This document shows positions 29,119 through 37,671 of a stretch of 64,000 nucleotides of DNA, piece after piece (position 1 is the first letter of the stretch; each line of letters begins with the position of its first letter). The notes beneath the pieces were generated by a model. The model made no database searches. It was given only the letters and a program-made list of their open reading frames with translations, and was not told where the DNA came from. The DNA comes from Candidatus Nyctobacter psychrophilus. Lineage in GTDB: Bacteria > Vulcanimicrobiota > Vulcanimicrobiia > Vulcanimicrobiales > Vulcanimicrobiaceae. The position numbers and the translations under genes were made by a program. The stretch covers positions 1-64,000 of the forward strand of contig JACRTY010000011.1 in the NCBI GenBank assembly GCA_014305025.1, written 5' to 3'.

Positions 29119-30486
29119 ATGCTACAAAAACGTATCGGTATGGTGGGCGGCTTGCTCGCGGCCGTCGCACTGTCGAGCTGCAGCGGAAACGGTCAGAACC
29201 CGCAAAAGGTGACCACCGTCAATCCCCTGCAGGGCAAACTTCAGTTGGCCGTCGGCACGGCCAATATCTTCGGAGACCTTGGCGCTGGCGGCGGCGCGTT
29301 GACCGGCCTCAACGTCGTCGCGACGTTCCGCCAACCAGCCGGCGCGCAAACGCCGGGTGATACGGATGCGCTCGTCAACACGCCCACGTTGTCGGGGCCT
29401 TTCACGCTCCCGACGGCCGCGGGTACGCCGGACGCCTACGGTTCAACCATTGGGACAGGGCCTGGCCCTGGCGAGACCGGCGGCGCGAGAGTCACCGCGA
29501 CGCCGCAGCAAAATCCCGGCTCGAGCACGATCCCGGCTTCAACGTTCGGGGTGAGCGGCGGCGTTACCGGGCTTGGGATCGAGCCTTTCAACTACACGAC
29601 CACCGGAACAGCTGGCACGGTCGGAACGCCAACGACGTTCAAGCCGTACATCGTACCCGCGTACGATAACGGCGACGCCAACGCGTTTCGGCCGTGGGGC
29701 GGGCCACCTGCGTTCGATCCGAACAAGGACGGCAAAGGCGAACGCGACGGGACGGCGGTTTCGACGACGATCCTCGGCGTCTCCGAAGGGCTCGATGTGT
29801 TTGCCGGCGTCGCTCCTGCCGTCGGTTCGTATTCGTTGAGCGTCAACGTGCCGACATCACAAAACGGAACGAGCGGTAACGTCTCGACGAGCGCGAGCCT
29901 GGGCTCTGGAGCCCTGCTTCCCGCCGTCACGCCGCCGGTAGCGGCGCCGGACGGCACCGGCGGCGCTACGTTGGCGGTCACCTTACCGGCGGGCGTCACC
30001 GAAGCATACGTCCAGATAACCGACTTCGGTTTACCCGAGAATCCGGATGGGTCGCAAAACGGAAACTGCAACAGCGCGGGGGACGGTGGTCCCGGCAACA
30101 ACCCACCAATCTATTACACGTTGTTCGTGACGGCATCCGGGACGGCCACGCTACCGCCAAACGATGGGCCGGGAACGCCCGGCACGACGACGCCTTCAAT
30201 CTGCACGCCGACGCAGAACACGACGGCAAGCGGATCAACGACTCCTAGCGTGGGCGATCAGTTTACCACTCAACTGATCGGGTTCGACTATCCCGCCTAC
30301 CAGGCATCGTATCCGAACAGCAACGGCAATCCCGCGCCCACGCTTCTCGGAGCAGCCGGTCAGGCCGACATCACGATCTCGTCAGCCATGTCCTTCATGC
30401 AACCCGTGGGAACGGCAGCCATCCGCGTGAAATCGTTTGCCTTCCTCAAGCGGGTGTCGGCAACGTCTGCACGCCTTCGGCATTAA
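29119..30486 (+). CDS. lipoprotein paired with the TonB-dependent receptor
   Basis: A 455-residue lipoprotein with lipobox LSSC (Cys 21). The mature part is Gly/Thr/Pro-rich and of low complexity, with beta-like segments. Residues 200-211 read DPNKDGKGERDG, matching the DxNxDGxGxxD calcium-binding loop of EF-hand and dockerin-like motifs. The ATG at 29119 has GGGAG upstream. It begins 26 bases after the receptor. By analogy with SusC/SusD it may be a surface ligand-binding partner, but there is no sequence similarity to SusD. Confidence 0.7.
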   Translation: MLQKRIGMVGGLLAAVALSSCSGNGQNPQKVTTVNPLQGKLQLAVGTANIFGDLGAGGGALTGLNVVATFRQPAGAQTPGDTDALVNTPTLSGPFTLPTAAGTPDAYGSTIGTGPGPGETGGARVTATPQQNPGSSTIPASTFGVSGGVTGLGIEPFNYTTTGTAGTVGTPTTFKPYIVPAYDNGDANAFRPWGGPPAFDPNKDGKGERDGTAVSTTILGVSEGLDVFAGVAPAVGSYSLSVNVPTSQNGTSGNVSTSASLGSGALLPAVTPPVAAPDGTGGATLAVTLPAGVTEAYVQITDFGLPENPDGSQNGNCNSAGDGGPGNNPPIYYTLFVTASGTATLPPNDGPGTPGTTTPSICTPTQNTTASGSTTPSVGDQFTTQLIGFDYPAYQASYPNSNGNPAPTLLGAAGQADITISSAMSFMQPVGTAAIRVKSFAFLKRVSATSARLRH

Positions 30487-30508
30487 GTCGCCCGCGCAGC
30501 GTAACCAC

Positions 30509-30538
30509 AAGAGGGAGGGGTTCACGCCCTTCCCTCTT
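30509..30538 (+). terminator. strong hairpin after the receptor-lipoprotein operon
   Basis: Arms at 30509-30519 and 30527-30538 pair over 11 bases with a one-base bulge, 22 bases past the lipoprotein stop. The loop is 7 bases. A typical U-run is lacking. Confidence 0.6.
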
Positions 30539-30585
30539 CGTCGTAGAAGTGTCGTCAGATACGGCGTCTTAGCTGCGACGCGAGT

Positions 30586-31341
30586 TTATTTCGAGCACGG
30601 CGAAAAACCGGCGTCAGCCTGATCGGCTGCCTGCACCTCATCATCACGCTCGCGGGCGCGGCGCGTATTCAGCTCCACGGCTGCAGAACGCGCCATTTCC
30701 GTCAGCGTCGGCGGGACGCGGTCGCGCGGGTCGGCGCTGTGCTCAAAGGGACCGAGCGGCGTGTAGCTGGCGCGGATGTAATCTTCGTCCCGCTGCTGCT
30801 GTGAAATCGCGGGGTGCGCGTTGACGTAGAGCATGAAGCGGCTGATCGCTTCGGCGAGCACCATCTGGCGGTGCAGCGCCCCGCCCAGCGCGTTTGCATA
30901 CGTGACCAGCGCTTCTTTTTGTTCGGCCGTCGGCGCCGATGCCGCGACGTCGCGCAGAGCTTTGGTTTCTTCGACCGCCGCGCGTGCGCGCGTACGCAGG
31001 GTCGTGAAACGCTTCAAGAGTTGCGCGATGCCGTGCTGCCGCGCAAGTTCGGTCTCGTCGAGGTCCGTCGTGCTGAGGTATTGCACATCGTCGTCCAGAT
31101 CAGCGTCACCCTGCAGCGCGGACGCGGTCGCTAAACCACCGTGATCGTAGACCTGCTGACAGAAAGCGGTCTTCGCATGAATGCGGCCGATCAGGCGCAG
31201 CGGCGAACCGGACGCTGAAGGAGTAGTTACCGTACCGGCCGGCGACGTTCCAGAAGATGGCGCCCCCGTCGCCACTCCGCAACCGAATCCCAGCGCGACC
31301 ACCGCGCTCCCAGTTTGCATCAACGTTCGGAATCCGGCCAT
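30586..31341 (-). CDS. secreted protein of unknown function, paralogue of 34276-34986
   Basis: A 251-residue exported protein with a signal peptide (about 1-26). Shared blocks with its paralogue are PLRLIGR(I/V)HAKTAFCQ, DHGGLATAS, DDDV(Q/N)YL, ETKALRD, GP(F/W)EHSADPRDR, and the terminal ERDDEV followed by QADAGFSPC. Two conserved Cys (in AFCQ and SPC) may form a disulphide. The mature domain is helical and acidic. The ATG at 31341 has a G-rich ribosome binding site about 9 bases upstream. I recognise no family. Confidence 0.72.
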   Translation of the reverse strand: MAGFRTLMQTGSAVVALGFGCGVATGAPSSGTSPAGTVTTPSASGSPLRLIGRIHAKTAFCQQVYDHGGLATASALQGDADLDDDVQYLSTTDLDETELARQHGIAQLLKRFTTLRTRARAAVEETKALRDVAASAPTAEQKEALVTYANALGGALHRQMVLAEAISRFMLYVNAHPAISQQQRDEDYIRASYTPLGPFEHSADPRDRVPPTLTEMARSAAVELNTRRARERDDEVQAADQADAGFSPCSK

Positions 31342-31417
31342 GCGACTCAAACCCCCGTGAAGCCGCTTCGAGTGTCTGTTCTATTCGCGGTGTCTCGTCC
31401 TACGTTCCCCTGAAGCC

Positions 31418-33400
31418 TTACGTGCCTTTCTCGGCACCGATATAGCGGATCAATTTCAGGAATAGCGCCGGCGTGGTCGCAAGGCTGTTTGGGTCGCCGT
31501 ACACGATGTAGAACTCGTTATGCGCAGCAAGGAAGTGGAATGCGAAGCTGACGTTTCCGGCGGAAACGTAGTCGAATGGTGCCGAGCCGTTGAGCGTTCC
31601 GAGCGGTGCTTGCGGCGTCGGCAGGTCCGGCGCTTGAAAGGCGTTGGGCAGATTGCGGCCGATGATGCGCCGGATGCCTACGTCGAAGGACGCGTCTCGG
31701 CTGAGCTGCCAGTCGAGGCTGGCGCGCTCGAGCCACTGCTTGGCCACAGGTTCGGCAGCGATCGGGGACCCGCCGTAGAGATTCTCGTCGGCTTCCAGTG
31801 AAAGGTTCAGTCGTTTGCGCACGGGCAAAGTCGTAAAGTAAGACCATTCCGTCAGGCGCCCGTGTGAGTATGGCCCGCTGGTGTAGGTGACGGAACTCGG
31901 GGTCGCGGTCTGACCCCGGTACGAAACGTAGATGCCGTTGGCGTTGAACGGCAACAGCTCGCCGTCGTACGTCTGGACGCCTTGCGAATTCTCGTAGAGA
32001 TGCACGGAGATGAGATTGCGCAGGTCGACGTTGAGCTGAGCGCCGCCGTCGGTCTGCGCGGGTCGACCGAGGTGGTCCGCATACCGCCCGTAATACGAAC
32101 TGATGGAAACGTCGTGCAGCGGTGCGTGCGCGGCGAAGTTCACGGTATGGCTGTAGAATGCGAAATAGCCGGCGATGTCCGGTTGATTGACGTAACCGTC
32201 ATAGGGTGAGAACTGCGGTCCGATTTTCTGGAACGAAATCAGCGTTGTCGTCAGGCGACTTGCATAGCCTGCGCCGTACTCGAAGTAATCGGCCAAACCC
32301 GGCACGCTGACGCTCGTACCGCGGTCGACGCCGCCGTTGAAGTAGGCGAACAGATGAGTGTGCTGGTTCGATACTCCGGTGTACAGGGTGGTCGCATCGT
32401 CGCGGGTTCCGGGTAGATCGGCAGCGACGCGCTGCAGCGACGCGGCGTAGACGAGTTTCGGGTCGTTGTACGCGTACGTTGCGACCTCCGCGCTATCGTT
32501 GCGACCCGTTCCGACGGCATCGAAGGCGGCGAAACTGGTACGGCCCTGGGTTCCTTCATACGCGTAGCCGTCGCGGAACGTCGGAATGGCGGGCGTGTAC
32601 AGCGTCGTGGGACAGTTGTTGCAGCTGAACGTATTGTTGAAGTTTGACCCGACCTGTGTGAAGAACGACCGCACCTCACCGTAACGCCGCGCGAAGGCCG
32701 TTGGCGCGATTGTCTGCTGATCGATTTCGACGTTTGAATAGTCCGGATGCAGCGCGGCGACGAGCGACGAGGTGAGGGTCACCGGCAGCGCGAGATCGGC
32801 GCCGATGCGTGACGTGCTGCCGCCGTACGCCGGAGTCGTCAGTTCGCCGAGCCCGTACAGTTGCACGCGGGTCTTCGGCCGCGCCGCTTTCGCATTGCCG
32901 TGCGCGGCGATGCCGCTCAGCGTCCCGGCGAAGGCGGGGTCACCCGCCCCGCGTTGACCTTCAACGTGTTCCCAGACCTGCGTGCTGTTCGTCACGATCG
33001 TCGTGCGCTCGAATTGCGCGCTCCACGTCGTCGAGCCACCGCTGCGAATGATATCGAACGGAACGTGCATCGTGACGACGTACCCTGAAGGCGTGCGGCG
33101 CGCCGCCGCAATCCATTGGGGAGCATAGGCGGTATTTTCACTCGATGACTGGTAGCGCGCGCCAAGCGCGTTGGAGGTGAACGTGTACTGGAAACCGTTG
33201 GTCCCTTGCGGCGACAACACGAGCGTAACGTTGTCGTCGCTTAGAACACTGCCGCCGTTGGTTGCCTGCGACGCCGTCAGCGCTTCGCGCTCGGTGACGT
33301 CGAAAGCGACATCGAGGCCACCCGGATCCTGCGCGATGTAGGCGGTCGTCGGTTCGCCCGAACGCTGGTACGTGAAGTCGAACGATACCGGAACGCGCAC
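31418..33400 (-). CDS. CBM9-domain outer-membrane barrel protein (DUF5916-like), body of a gene interrupted by TAG
   Basis: The 660-codon frame starts inside a CBM9/DOMON-like domain (QDPGGLDVAFDVTE; FQYTFTSNALG) and continues into a beta-barrel region with HPDYSNVEIDQQ and RRYGEVRSFFT. These resemble DUF5916 proteins, which pair a CBM9 domain with an outer-membrane barrel. It lacks its own signal peptide. The missing N-terminus is encoded directly upstream in the same frame, beyond an amber codon at 33404-33406. A GTG restart at 33400 would give a protein without an export signal. Ancestral full length is about 712 residues. Confidence 0.7.
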   Translation of the reverse strand: MRVPVSFDFTYQRSGEPTTAYIAQDPGGLDVAFDVTEREALTASQATNGGSVLSDDNVTLVLSPQGTNGFQYTFTSNALGARYQSSSENTAYAPQWIAAARRTPSGYVVTMHVPFDIIRSGGSTTWSAQFERTTIVTNSTQVWEHVEGQRGAGDPAFAGTLSGIAAHGNAKAARPKTRVQLYGLGELTTPAYGGSTSRIGADLALPVTLTSSLVAALHPDYSNVEIDQQTIAPTAFARRYGEVRSFFTQVGSNFNNTFSCNNCPTTLYTPAIPTFRDGYAYEGTQGRTSFAAFDAVGTGRNDSAEVATYAYNDPKLVYAASLQRVAADLPGTRDDATTLYTGVSNQHTHLFAYFNGGVDRGTSVSVPGLADYFEYGAGYASRLTTTLISFQKIGPQFSPYDGYVNQPDIAGYFAFYSHTVNFAAHAPLHDVSISSYYGRYADHLGRPAQTDGGAQLNVDLRNLISVHLYENSQGVQTYDGELLPFNANGIYVSYRGQTATPSSVTYTSGPYSHGRLTEWSYFTTLPVRKRLNLSLEADENLYGGSPIAAEPVAKQWLERASLDWQLSRDASFDVGIRRIIGRNLPNAFQAPDLPTPQAPLGTLNGSAPFDYVSAGNVSFAFHFLAAHNEFYIVYGDPNSLATTPALFLKLIRYIGAEKGT

Positions 33401-33406
33401 GGCCTA

Positions 33407-33556
33407 TGCCCACGAATCATCGAGCGTTCCGGCGAGCGAGGGTGCCTTCTCGAGGAGCGGAACGGCGATCGCGAACGATTCGCCGGTGGCCAGGACCGGA
33501 GTCGCCGCCAGAAATGCCGCACATGCCAATACGAGCAGCGAAAATAGGCGATGCAT
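33407..33556 (-). pseudogene. 5' segment of the barrel gene: signal peptide cut off by an in-frame amber codon
   Basis: Starting at an ATG at 33556, 50 codons encode a signal peptide (HRLFSLLVLACAAFLAATPVLA) and the opening of a CBM9 domain (APSLAGTLDDSWA). The next codon is TAG (33404-33406), followed in frame by the 660-codon body. CBM9-type domains normally continue here without a break. One base change at a Lys, Gln, Glu or similar codon explains the stop. Confidence 0.7.
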
Positions 33557-33609
33557 GGCGTTAGCGACGCGACATGGGGCGCTGTGAAGCGATGGAATAC
33601 CGGAGCCGC

Positions 33610-34176
33610 TTAGGTCGGGGGTGGCCCGAATACTGAGATGAGGTCGGGGAAATCGACGGGAGCCTCGCCCCAGACCGTCGTTTTTCGGGAGAAAGGGTCA
33701 ATCAGCACGACGTAGTGTGCGCCCGCTTTGAACCAACGCTCACATTTCGCGCGTTCGATGGATACGGCACTCGGTGTGCGCTGCGACTCAGAGAGTAGCT
33801 CGACGACGATGTCGGGCACGAGCGACGGAATTTTCTTACGCTCTCTCTCGCTCATGGAGTCGACGCGGTCCTGCCGCACGAGCCCGACGTCGGGCGCAGG
33901 GGCGTCGCCGTCCGGAAGCCGGTAGTTGGCGCTCGGACTCGTGGTGACGTACCCGTGAGACCGTGCCCAGGTCGTGATGAGATACGCCAGATCGTTCTCG
34001 CGTACGCCGCCGTCAAAGCCCATCGGCGGACTCACGACGAGCTTACCTCCAATCCGTTCGACCTGCATGTCGATGCGTTCGCCGAACAGCATGAGCGCAT
34101 CGTCGTCCGTAAGGGCATCATGTGCAAGGAGGCGTAGGTCGCGGTCGCTCGGCGTTGCCTCAGTTTTCGCTTGCAT
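33610..34176 (-). CDS. Uma2-family (DUF820) putative PD-(D/E)XK endonuclease
   Basis: A 188-residue protein. Uma2 features in order are an N-terminal helical part, VVSPPMG, APDVGLV (the catalytic Asp region), PDIVVELLSES (E-x-S core), and a C-terminal segment with KCERWFKAGAHYVVLIDP. These proteins are widespread and their role is unresolved; several are linked to mobile or phase-variable regions. It stands between the barrel gene and a secreted paralogue. Confidence 0.85.
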   Translation of the reverse strand: MQAKTEATPSDRDLRLLAHDALTDDDALMLFGERIDMQVERIGGKLVVSPPMGFDGGVRENDLAYLITTWARSHGYVTTSPSANYRLPDGDAPAPDVGLVRQDRVDSMSERERKKIPSLVPDIVVELLSESQRTPSAVSIERAKCERWFKAGAHYVVLIDPFSRKTTVWGEAPVDFPDLISVFGPPPT

Positions 34177-34275
34177 ACGTCGTCGTTTCCGACCACCTCC
34201 ATGCGCTAGGCGTTCCCGTCGTTTTCGCTACACGCAAATGAGGCCGCTGCACCCGGGCGAACGCGCCGTCTCCCG

Positions 34276-34986
34276 TTACTTCAAGCACGGCGAGAAGCCG
34301 GCGTCAGCCTGTTGTGATGCGAGAACCTCGTCATCGCGTTCCGGACCGCGCCGCTTTCCGAGGTCGTTGGCCGCGGCACGTGCCATTTGCGTCATCGTTC
34401 CGGGGTTACGGTCGCGCGGATCGGCGCTATGCTCCCACGGTCCGAGTCTGCTGTAGACGGTGCGGGAGTAATCGAGATCGTGCTCCTGCTCGGTCACCGT
34501 TTGGTGCGCTTCGGCGGAAATCGTGAAACCGGTCAGGGCGTTCGCAACCAGCGCGGTTTTCTGGTCTTGCGTCGGCGCCGCAGCGGCCCCGTCGCGCAAT
34601 GCTTTCGTTTCGCCGATCGCGGCCTTCGCCCGCGCTTGCAGCGCCGTGAAGCGCGCCGTCAGAGCGGTGACGGCACGGTGGCGTCCGAGTTCCGATGAAT
34701 CGAGGTCGACCTTATTGAGATAGTTCACGTCGTCGTCGATGTCGTCGTCACCCTCGAGCACCGACGCGGTCGCGAGCCCGCCATGATCGAGCACCGACTG
34801 ACAGAAGGCCGTCTTCGCATGCACGCGCCCGATCAAACGCAGCGGCGAACTGGAAGCTGCCGGGATGGGAACGGGTGTGGCGACCGGTACCGGCTCTCCC
34901 GGCGGGGCCGCTGCGGCGACGCCGCACCCTAACCCAAGCGCGATCAAAGCGCTTACCGCTAATGGCAACCTTTGCGATCGGGCCAT
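34276..34986 (-). CDS. secreted protein of unknown function, paralogue of 30586-31341
   Basis: A 236-residue exported protein with a signal peptide (about 1-27). It shares most of its length with the paralogue 3 kb away, including HAKTAFCQ, HGGLATAS, ETKALRD, EHSADPRDR and a matching C-terminus ending QADAGFSPCLK. It lacks about 15 residues found in the middle of the other copy. Both cysteines are kept. The 3' ends of the two genes are also very alike in DNA, which suggests a fairly recent duplication or gene conversion. Confidence 0.72.
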   Translation of the reverse strand: MARSQRLPLAVSALIALGLGCGVAAAAPPGEPVPVATPVPIPAASSSPLRLIGRVHAKTAFCQSVLDHGGLATASVLEGDDDIDDDVNYLNKVDLDSSELGRHRAVTALTARFTALQARAKAAIGETKALRDGAAAAPTQDQKTALVANALTGFTISAEAHQTVTEQEHDLDYSRTVYSRLGPWEHSADPRDRNPGTMTQMARAAANDLGKRRGPERDDEVLASQQADAGFSPCLK

Positions 34987-35141
34987 GAGACTCTCCGCCC
35001 CCGTAGACGCTTTGCGTCTCGGGTAGATTCGACATCGGACGTTTGCGCCTTCTCACACGCCGGCGCTCTCCACGTCGCGAAGGGAGGCAATCGGGCATCC
35101 GGAAGTTCCTCCGTTCTCCCGTCCCCCGCAGAAAGAAGCGC

Positions 35142-36479
35142 ATGCAGTCCAAAACCGTCGTCCTCAGTACCGCTCGTACGCCGTTCGGCAAGCTCGGCGG
35201 AGCACTCGTGTCCCTCTCCGCCACGACGCTCGGCGGGGAAGCGATTCGGGCCGCGGTCGAGCGCGCGACGCTTGACCCCGCCGAGATCGAGCACGTTATC
35301 ATGGGCAACGTGATTCAGGGCGGTAACGGTCAAGCGCCGGCGCGTCAAGCGATGTTCAAGGCCGGCCTTGCCAAGACGACGACGTTCGAGACGACGAACA
35401 AGGTGTGCGCCTCCGGGCTCGTCGCCATTGTGCAAGCGGCGCGCCTCATCAACGATGATTCGAAGCAGGTTGCGGTCGCCGGCGGAATGGAGTCGATGTC
35501 CAACGCTCCGTACGCGCTTCCGAACGCGCGCTTCGGCTATCGCTTCGGCGACGGCGTGTTCGTCGATCTCATGAACTACGACGCGCTGCTGGATCCGTTC
35601 TCCGGCTGGACGATGGCGCAGGCGCAAACGCGCGTAAACACCGACCTCGGCATCACGCGCGAAGTGCAGGACGAATTCGCGTACCTTTCGCACGAGCGCG
35701 CGGCGAAGGCAACCGCCGACGGTCGCCTCGCCCAAGAAATCGTCGCGCTGAAGATCGCAACCAAAGCGAAGGGGAAACTCGTCGTCGATGCGCTGCCCGC
35801 AGCCGCGCGCGCGCGCGTGCCGGTTCACGCCGGCGGAAATGGCGCGGCGAACAAGCTCTTCCACGCGCCACCCGAGAACATGCAGGCGCAAGTCGCGCGT
35901 TACAACTCATACGTCACCGGCGACGTACCGTATACGGTCGTCGACAAAGACGAACCGATCCGCTCCGACGCGTCGCTCGCTGCGATGGCGAAACTGCCGC
36001 CGCTCGACAAAGACGGCACGGTGACCGCCGGCAACGCCCCCGGCGTCAACGACGGCGCTGCGGCGGTCGTGCTGGCAAGCGAAGATTACGCGCGCAGCCA
36101 CGGTTACGAAGCACTCGCGACGGTCGTCGATCATGCCGATGCCTCGTGGGATCCCGCGTATCTCGCGCTGACGCCGGCGATGGCCGCGCAGCAGTTGCTC
36201 GATCGCCACAACCTCAAAGCATCCGACGTCCATATTTGGGAAGTCAACGAAGCATTCGCGGCCGTCGCTTGGAGCACGGCGAACCTCCTCGGTATCGACC
36301 CGCGCGCAATTAACCTACAGGGCGGTGCGGTTGCGCTTGGCCATCCCGTCGGTGCTTCGGGCGCGCGCATCGTCGGCGCGGTCGTTCACCAACTGCGCCG
36401 CCGCGGCGGCGGCTACGGCATCGCAGCCATTTGCAGCGGCGGCGGCCAAGGCGATGCGGTGCTCATCCGCGTGGACTGA
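35142..36479 (+). CDS. acetyl-CoA acetyltransferase (thiolase) with an internal insertion
   Basis: A thiolase of 445 residues, about 50 longer than usual. Catalytic motifs are intact: NKVCASGL (acylated Cys), NEAFAAVAW, GGAVALGHPVGASGAR and CSGGGQGDA. The extra residues lie between LVVDALP and SDASLAAMAKLPP, about 220-275, and include RYNSYVTGDVPYTVVDKDEP. The insertion is near the CoA-binding loop. AGAAAGAAG precedes the ATG. With the hydroxyacyl-CoA and acyl-CoA dehydrogenases downstream it fits fatty-acid or butanoate metabolism. Confidence 0.92.
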   Translation: MQSKTVVLSTARTPFGKLGGALVSLSATTLGGEAIRAAVERATLDPAEIEHVIMGNVIQGGNGQAPARQAMFKAGLAKTTTFETTNKVCASGLVAIVQAARLINDDSKQVAVAGGMESMSNAPYALPNARFGYRFGDGVFVDLMNYDALLDPFSGWTMAQAQTRVNTDLGITREVQDEFAYLSHERAAKATADGRLAQEIVALKIATKAKGKLVVDALPAAARARVPVHAGGNGAANKLFHAPPENMQAQVARYNSYVTGDVPYTVVDKDEPIRSDASLAAMAKLPPLDKDGTVTAGNAPGVNDGAAAVVLASEDYARSHGYEALATVVDHADASWDPAYLALTPAMAAQQLLDRHNLKASDVHIWEVNEAFAAVAWSTANLLGIDPRAINLQGGAVALGHPVGASGARIVGAVVHQLRRRGGGYGIAAICSGGGQGDAVLIRVD

Positions 36480-36490
36480 AGCCGGTTTCT

Positions 36491-36832
36491 TTAGCCGCGG
36501 ACTGCGAAGGTCTGTTGTAACGTAGCCAAGATAGAACGCAGGGTCGAGTCGTCTACGTTGCCGAGCGGGCGAATGAGTCGGCCCGATGAGACGGAACGAA
36601 TTTGATCGCACAGAGCCCGCCCGGCCCGATTTCCGAACATCACGTTAGCCCGCCACGGCGCGTCCGCGGCGTGCCTCGACAGTGGAACGACTACGACCGT
36701 CTTGACACGGTCGTTCATCTCGTCGGGCGAAACGATGACCATCGGCCGCGGCTTCGAAATCTCGCTGCCCATTGTCGGTTTGTACGAAGCTAGCCACACA
36801 TCGCCCAAACGATAACGCGACAATCCGATCAA
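36491..36832 (-). CDS. MazF/PemK-type mRNA interferase toxin
   Basis: A 113-residue toxin with the PemK pattern: YRLGDVWLASY, SKPRPMVIVSPDEMN, VVVVPLS and CDQIRSVSSGRL. These endoribonucleases cleave mRNA when not bound by their antitoxin. A TTG start at 36832 overlaps the antitoxin stop as TTGA; a TTG at 36823 is also possible. It is convergent with the thiolase, 11 bases away. Confidence 0.85.
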   Translation of the reverse strand: MIGLSRYRLGDVWLASYKPTMGSEISKPRPMVIVSPDEMNDRVKTVVVVPLSRHAADAPWRANVMFGNRAGRALCDQIRSVSSGRLIRPLGNVDDSTLRSILATLQQTFAVRG

Positions 36833-37089
36833 TCCCAGTCCGGGTCCGAAAGATCGTCCTGGCGGTCGAGCAAATTGGCATCCAACCATGCTTTGTCCTC
36901 ATCCGTCAGCTCCAAGACTGGTCCGTCGCCCCAGCCCTCCCGCACTTTTCGCTTGGGCTTGAGCACGAGCGAGCCATCGACGAGGCTCATCTCCACGGTT
37001 TCTCCGAGGGCTAGTTCGTCGATGAATGCCTTCGGAATGATGACGCCTTTTGAAGTGCCGATCTTCCGTAGCTTCGCTTCCATGGCCAT
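36829..37089 (-). CDS. MazE/AbrB-type antitoxin
   Basis: An 86-residue protein with an N-terminal SpoVT/AbrB swapped-hairpin domain (KLRKIGTSKGVIIPKAFIDEL) and an acidic C-terminus (TDEDKAWLDAN to DPDWD) that would wrap the toxin. An ATG at 37089 or 37083 starts it without a ribosome binding site. The start lies inside an AT-rich palindrome, consistent with autoregulation. Confidence 0.85.
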   Translation of the reverse strand: MAMEAKLRKIGTSKGVIIPKAFIDELALGETVEMSLVDGSLVLKPKRKVREGWGDGPVLELTDEDKAWLDANLLDRQDDLSDPDWD

Positions 37090-37097
37090 AATATTAT
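37088..37097. promoter_or_regulatory. palindrome at the MazE start, candidate operator or -10 region
   Basis: A perfect 10-base AT palindrome (ATAATATTAT) overlaps the antitoxin start in otherwise GC-rich DNA. It resembles the AT-rich targets of AbrB-fold autorepressors and may also supply the -10 box. Confidence 0.4.
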
Positions 37098-37232
37098 CAT
37101 AAGGCGACGGTGCCCGAAAGAGGTGCCTCACGGCGCCGCCGAGGTTCCATTCGCAAAGCGTATCAGCGGTAAGCCGACGATGTCGTACGTCGATGACGCG
37201 GTGCCGATGCCGGCTTCCTCGATGCGGCGAGG

Positions 37233-37667
37233 ATGTCGCGGCTCATCGCATCTTTGAGCACGCGCGTGCCATGGCTCGGGGACCCGAAGCGTAACACGAA
37301 CGTCGTTTCAGAATGGATCAAGCCGGAACCCGACCGAAGCGTCGTTTCATGGCTGGCCGACGTCGATGAGGAAAGCGTCTTTCTGAGCCGTGGTATGCTA
37401 CGCCGAAATTCGGCGCGGCATCGAAGCGATGTCCCGGGACGCCAGCGTGAACGGCTGCGACAGTGGCTCGAAATCGATCGCTCCATCGCCGAAGCATGGG
37501 GCGTCGTTCTGGACGGTGCGCGACGGGTGGGCATTACGGTCGGGACGATGGACGCCTTCCTTGCTGCCACGGCGAAAATCCATGGGATGACGCTCGCCAC
37601 GCGAAACGTCAAAGACTTGAGCAAGCTAGGGATCGAAGTCTTCGATCCGTGGACATATCGGAGGTAA
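37233..37667 (+). pseudogene. decayed VapC (PIN-domain) toxin
   Basis: PIN-domain text is clear: NTNVVSEWIKPEPDRSVVSW, ERLRQWLEIDR, AEAWGVVLDGARR, TMDAFLAATAKIHGMTLATRN and a final EVFDPW. Two compensating frameshifts scramble residues in the middle: between about 37392 and 37430 the neighbouring frame reads VVCYAEIRRGIEAM, the expected helix with a catalytic Glu. The first catalytic Asp of the usual LDTN is Asn here. No antitoxin partner is seen upstream. It ends 4 bases before the next gene. Confidence 0.7.
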
Positions 37668-37671
37668 TACG

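Noticed and set aside
30586-34986. Composite transposon or insertion sequence formed by the two secreted paralogues
   Set aside because: Both copies are on the same strand, encode no transposase motifs, and have no terminal inverted repeats or target duplications that I can see.
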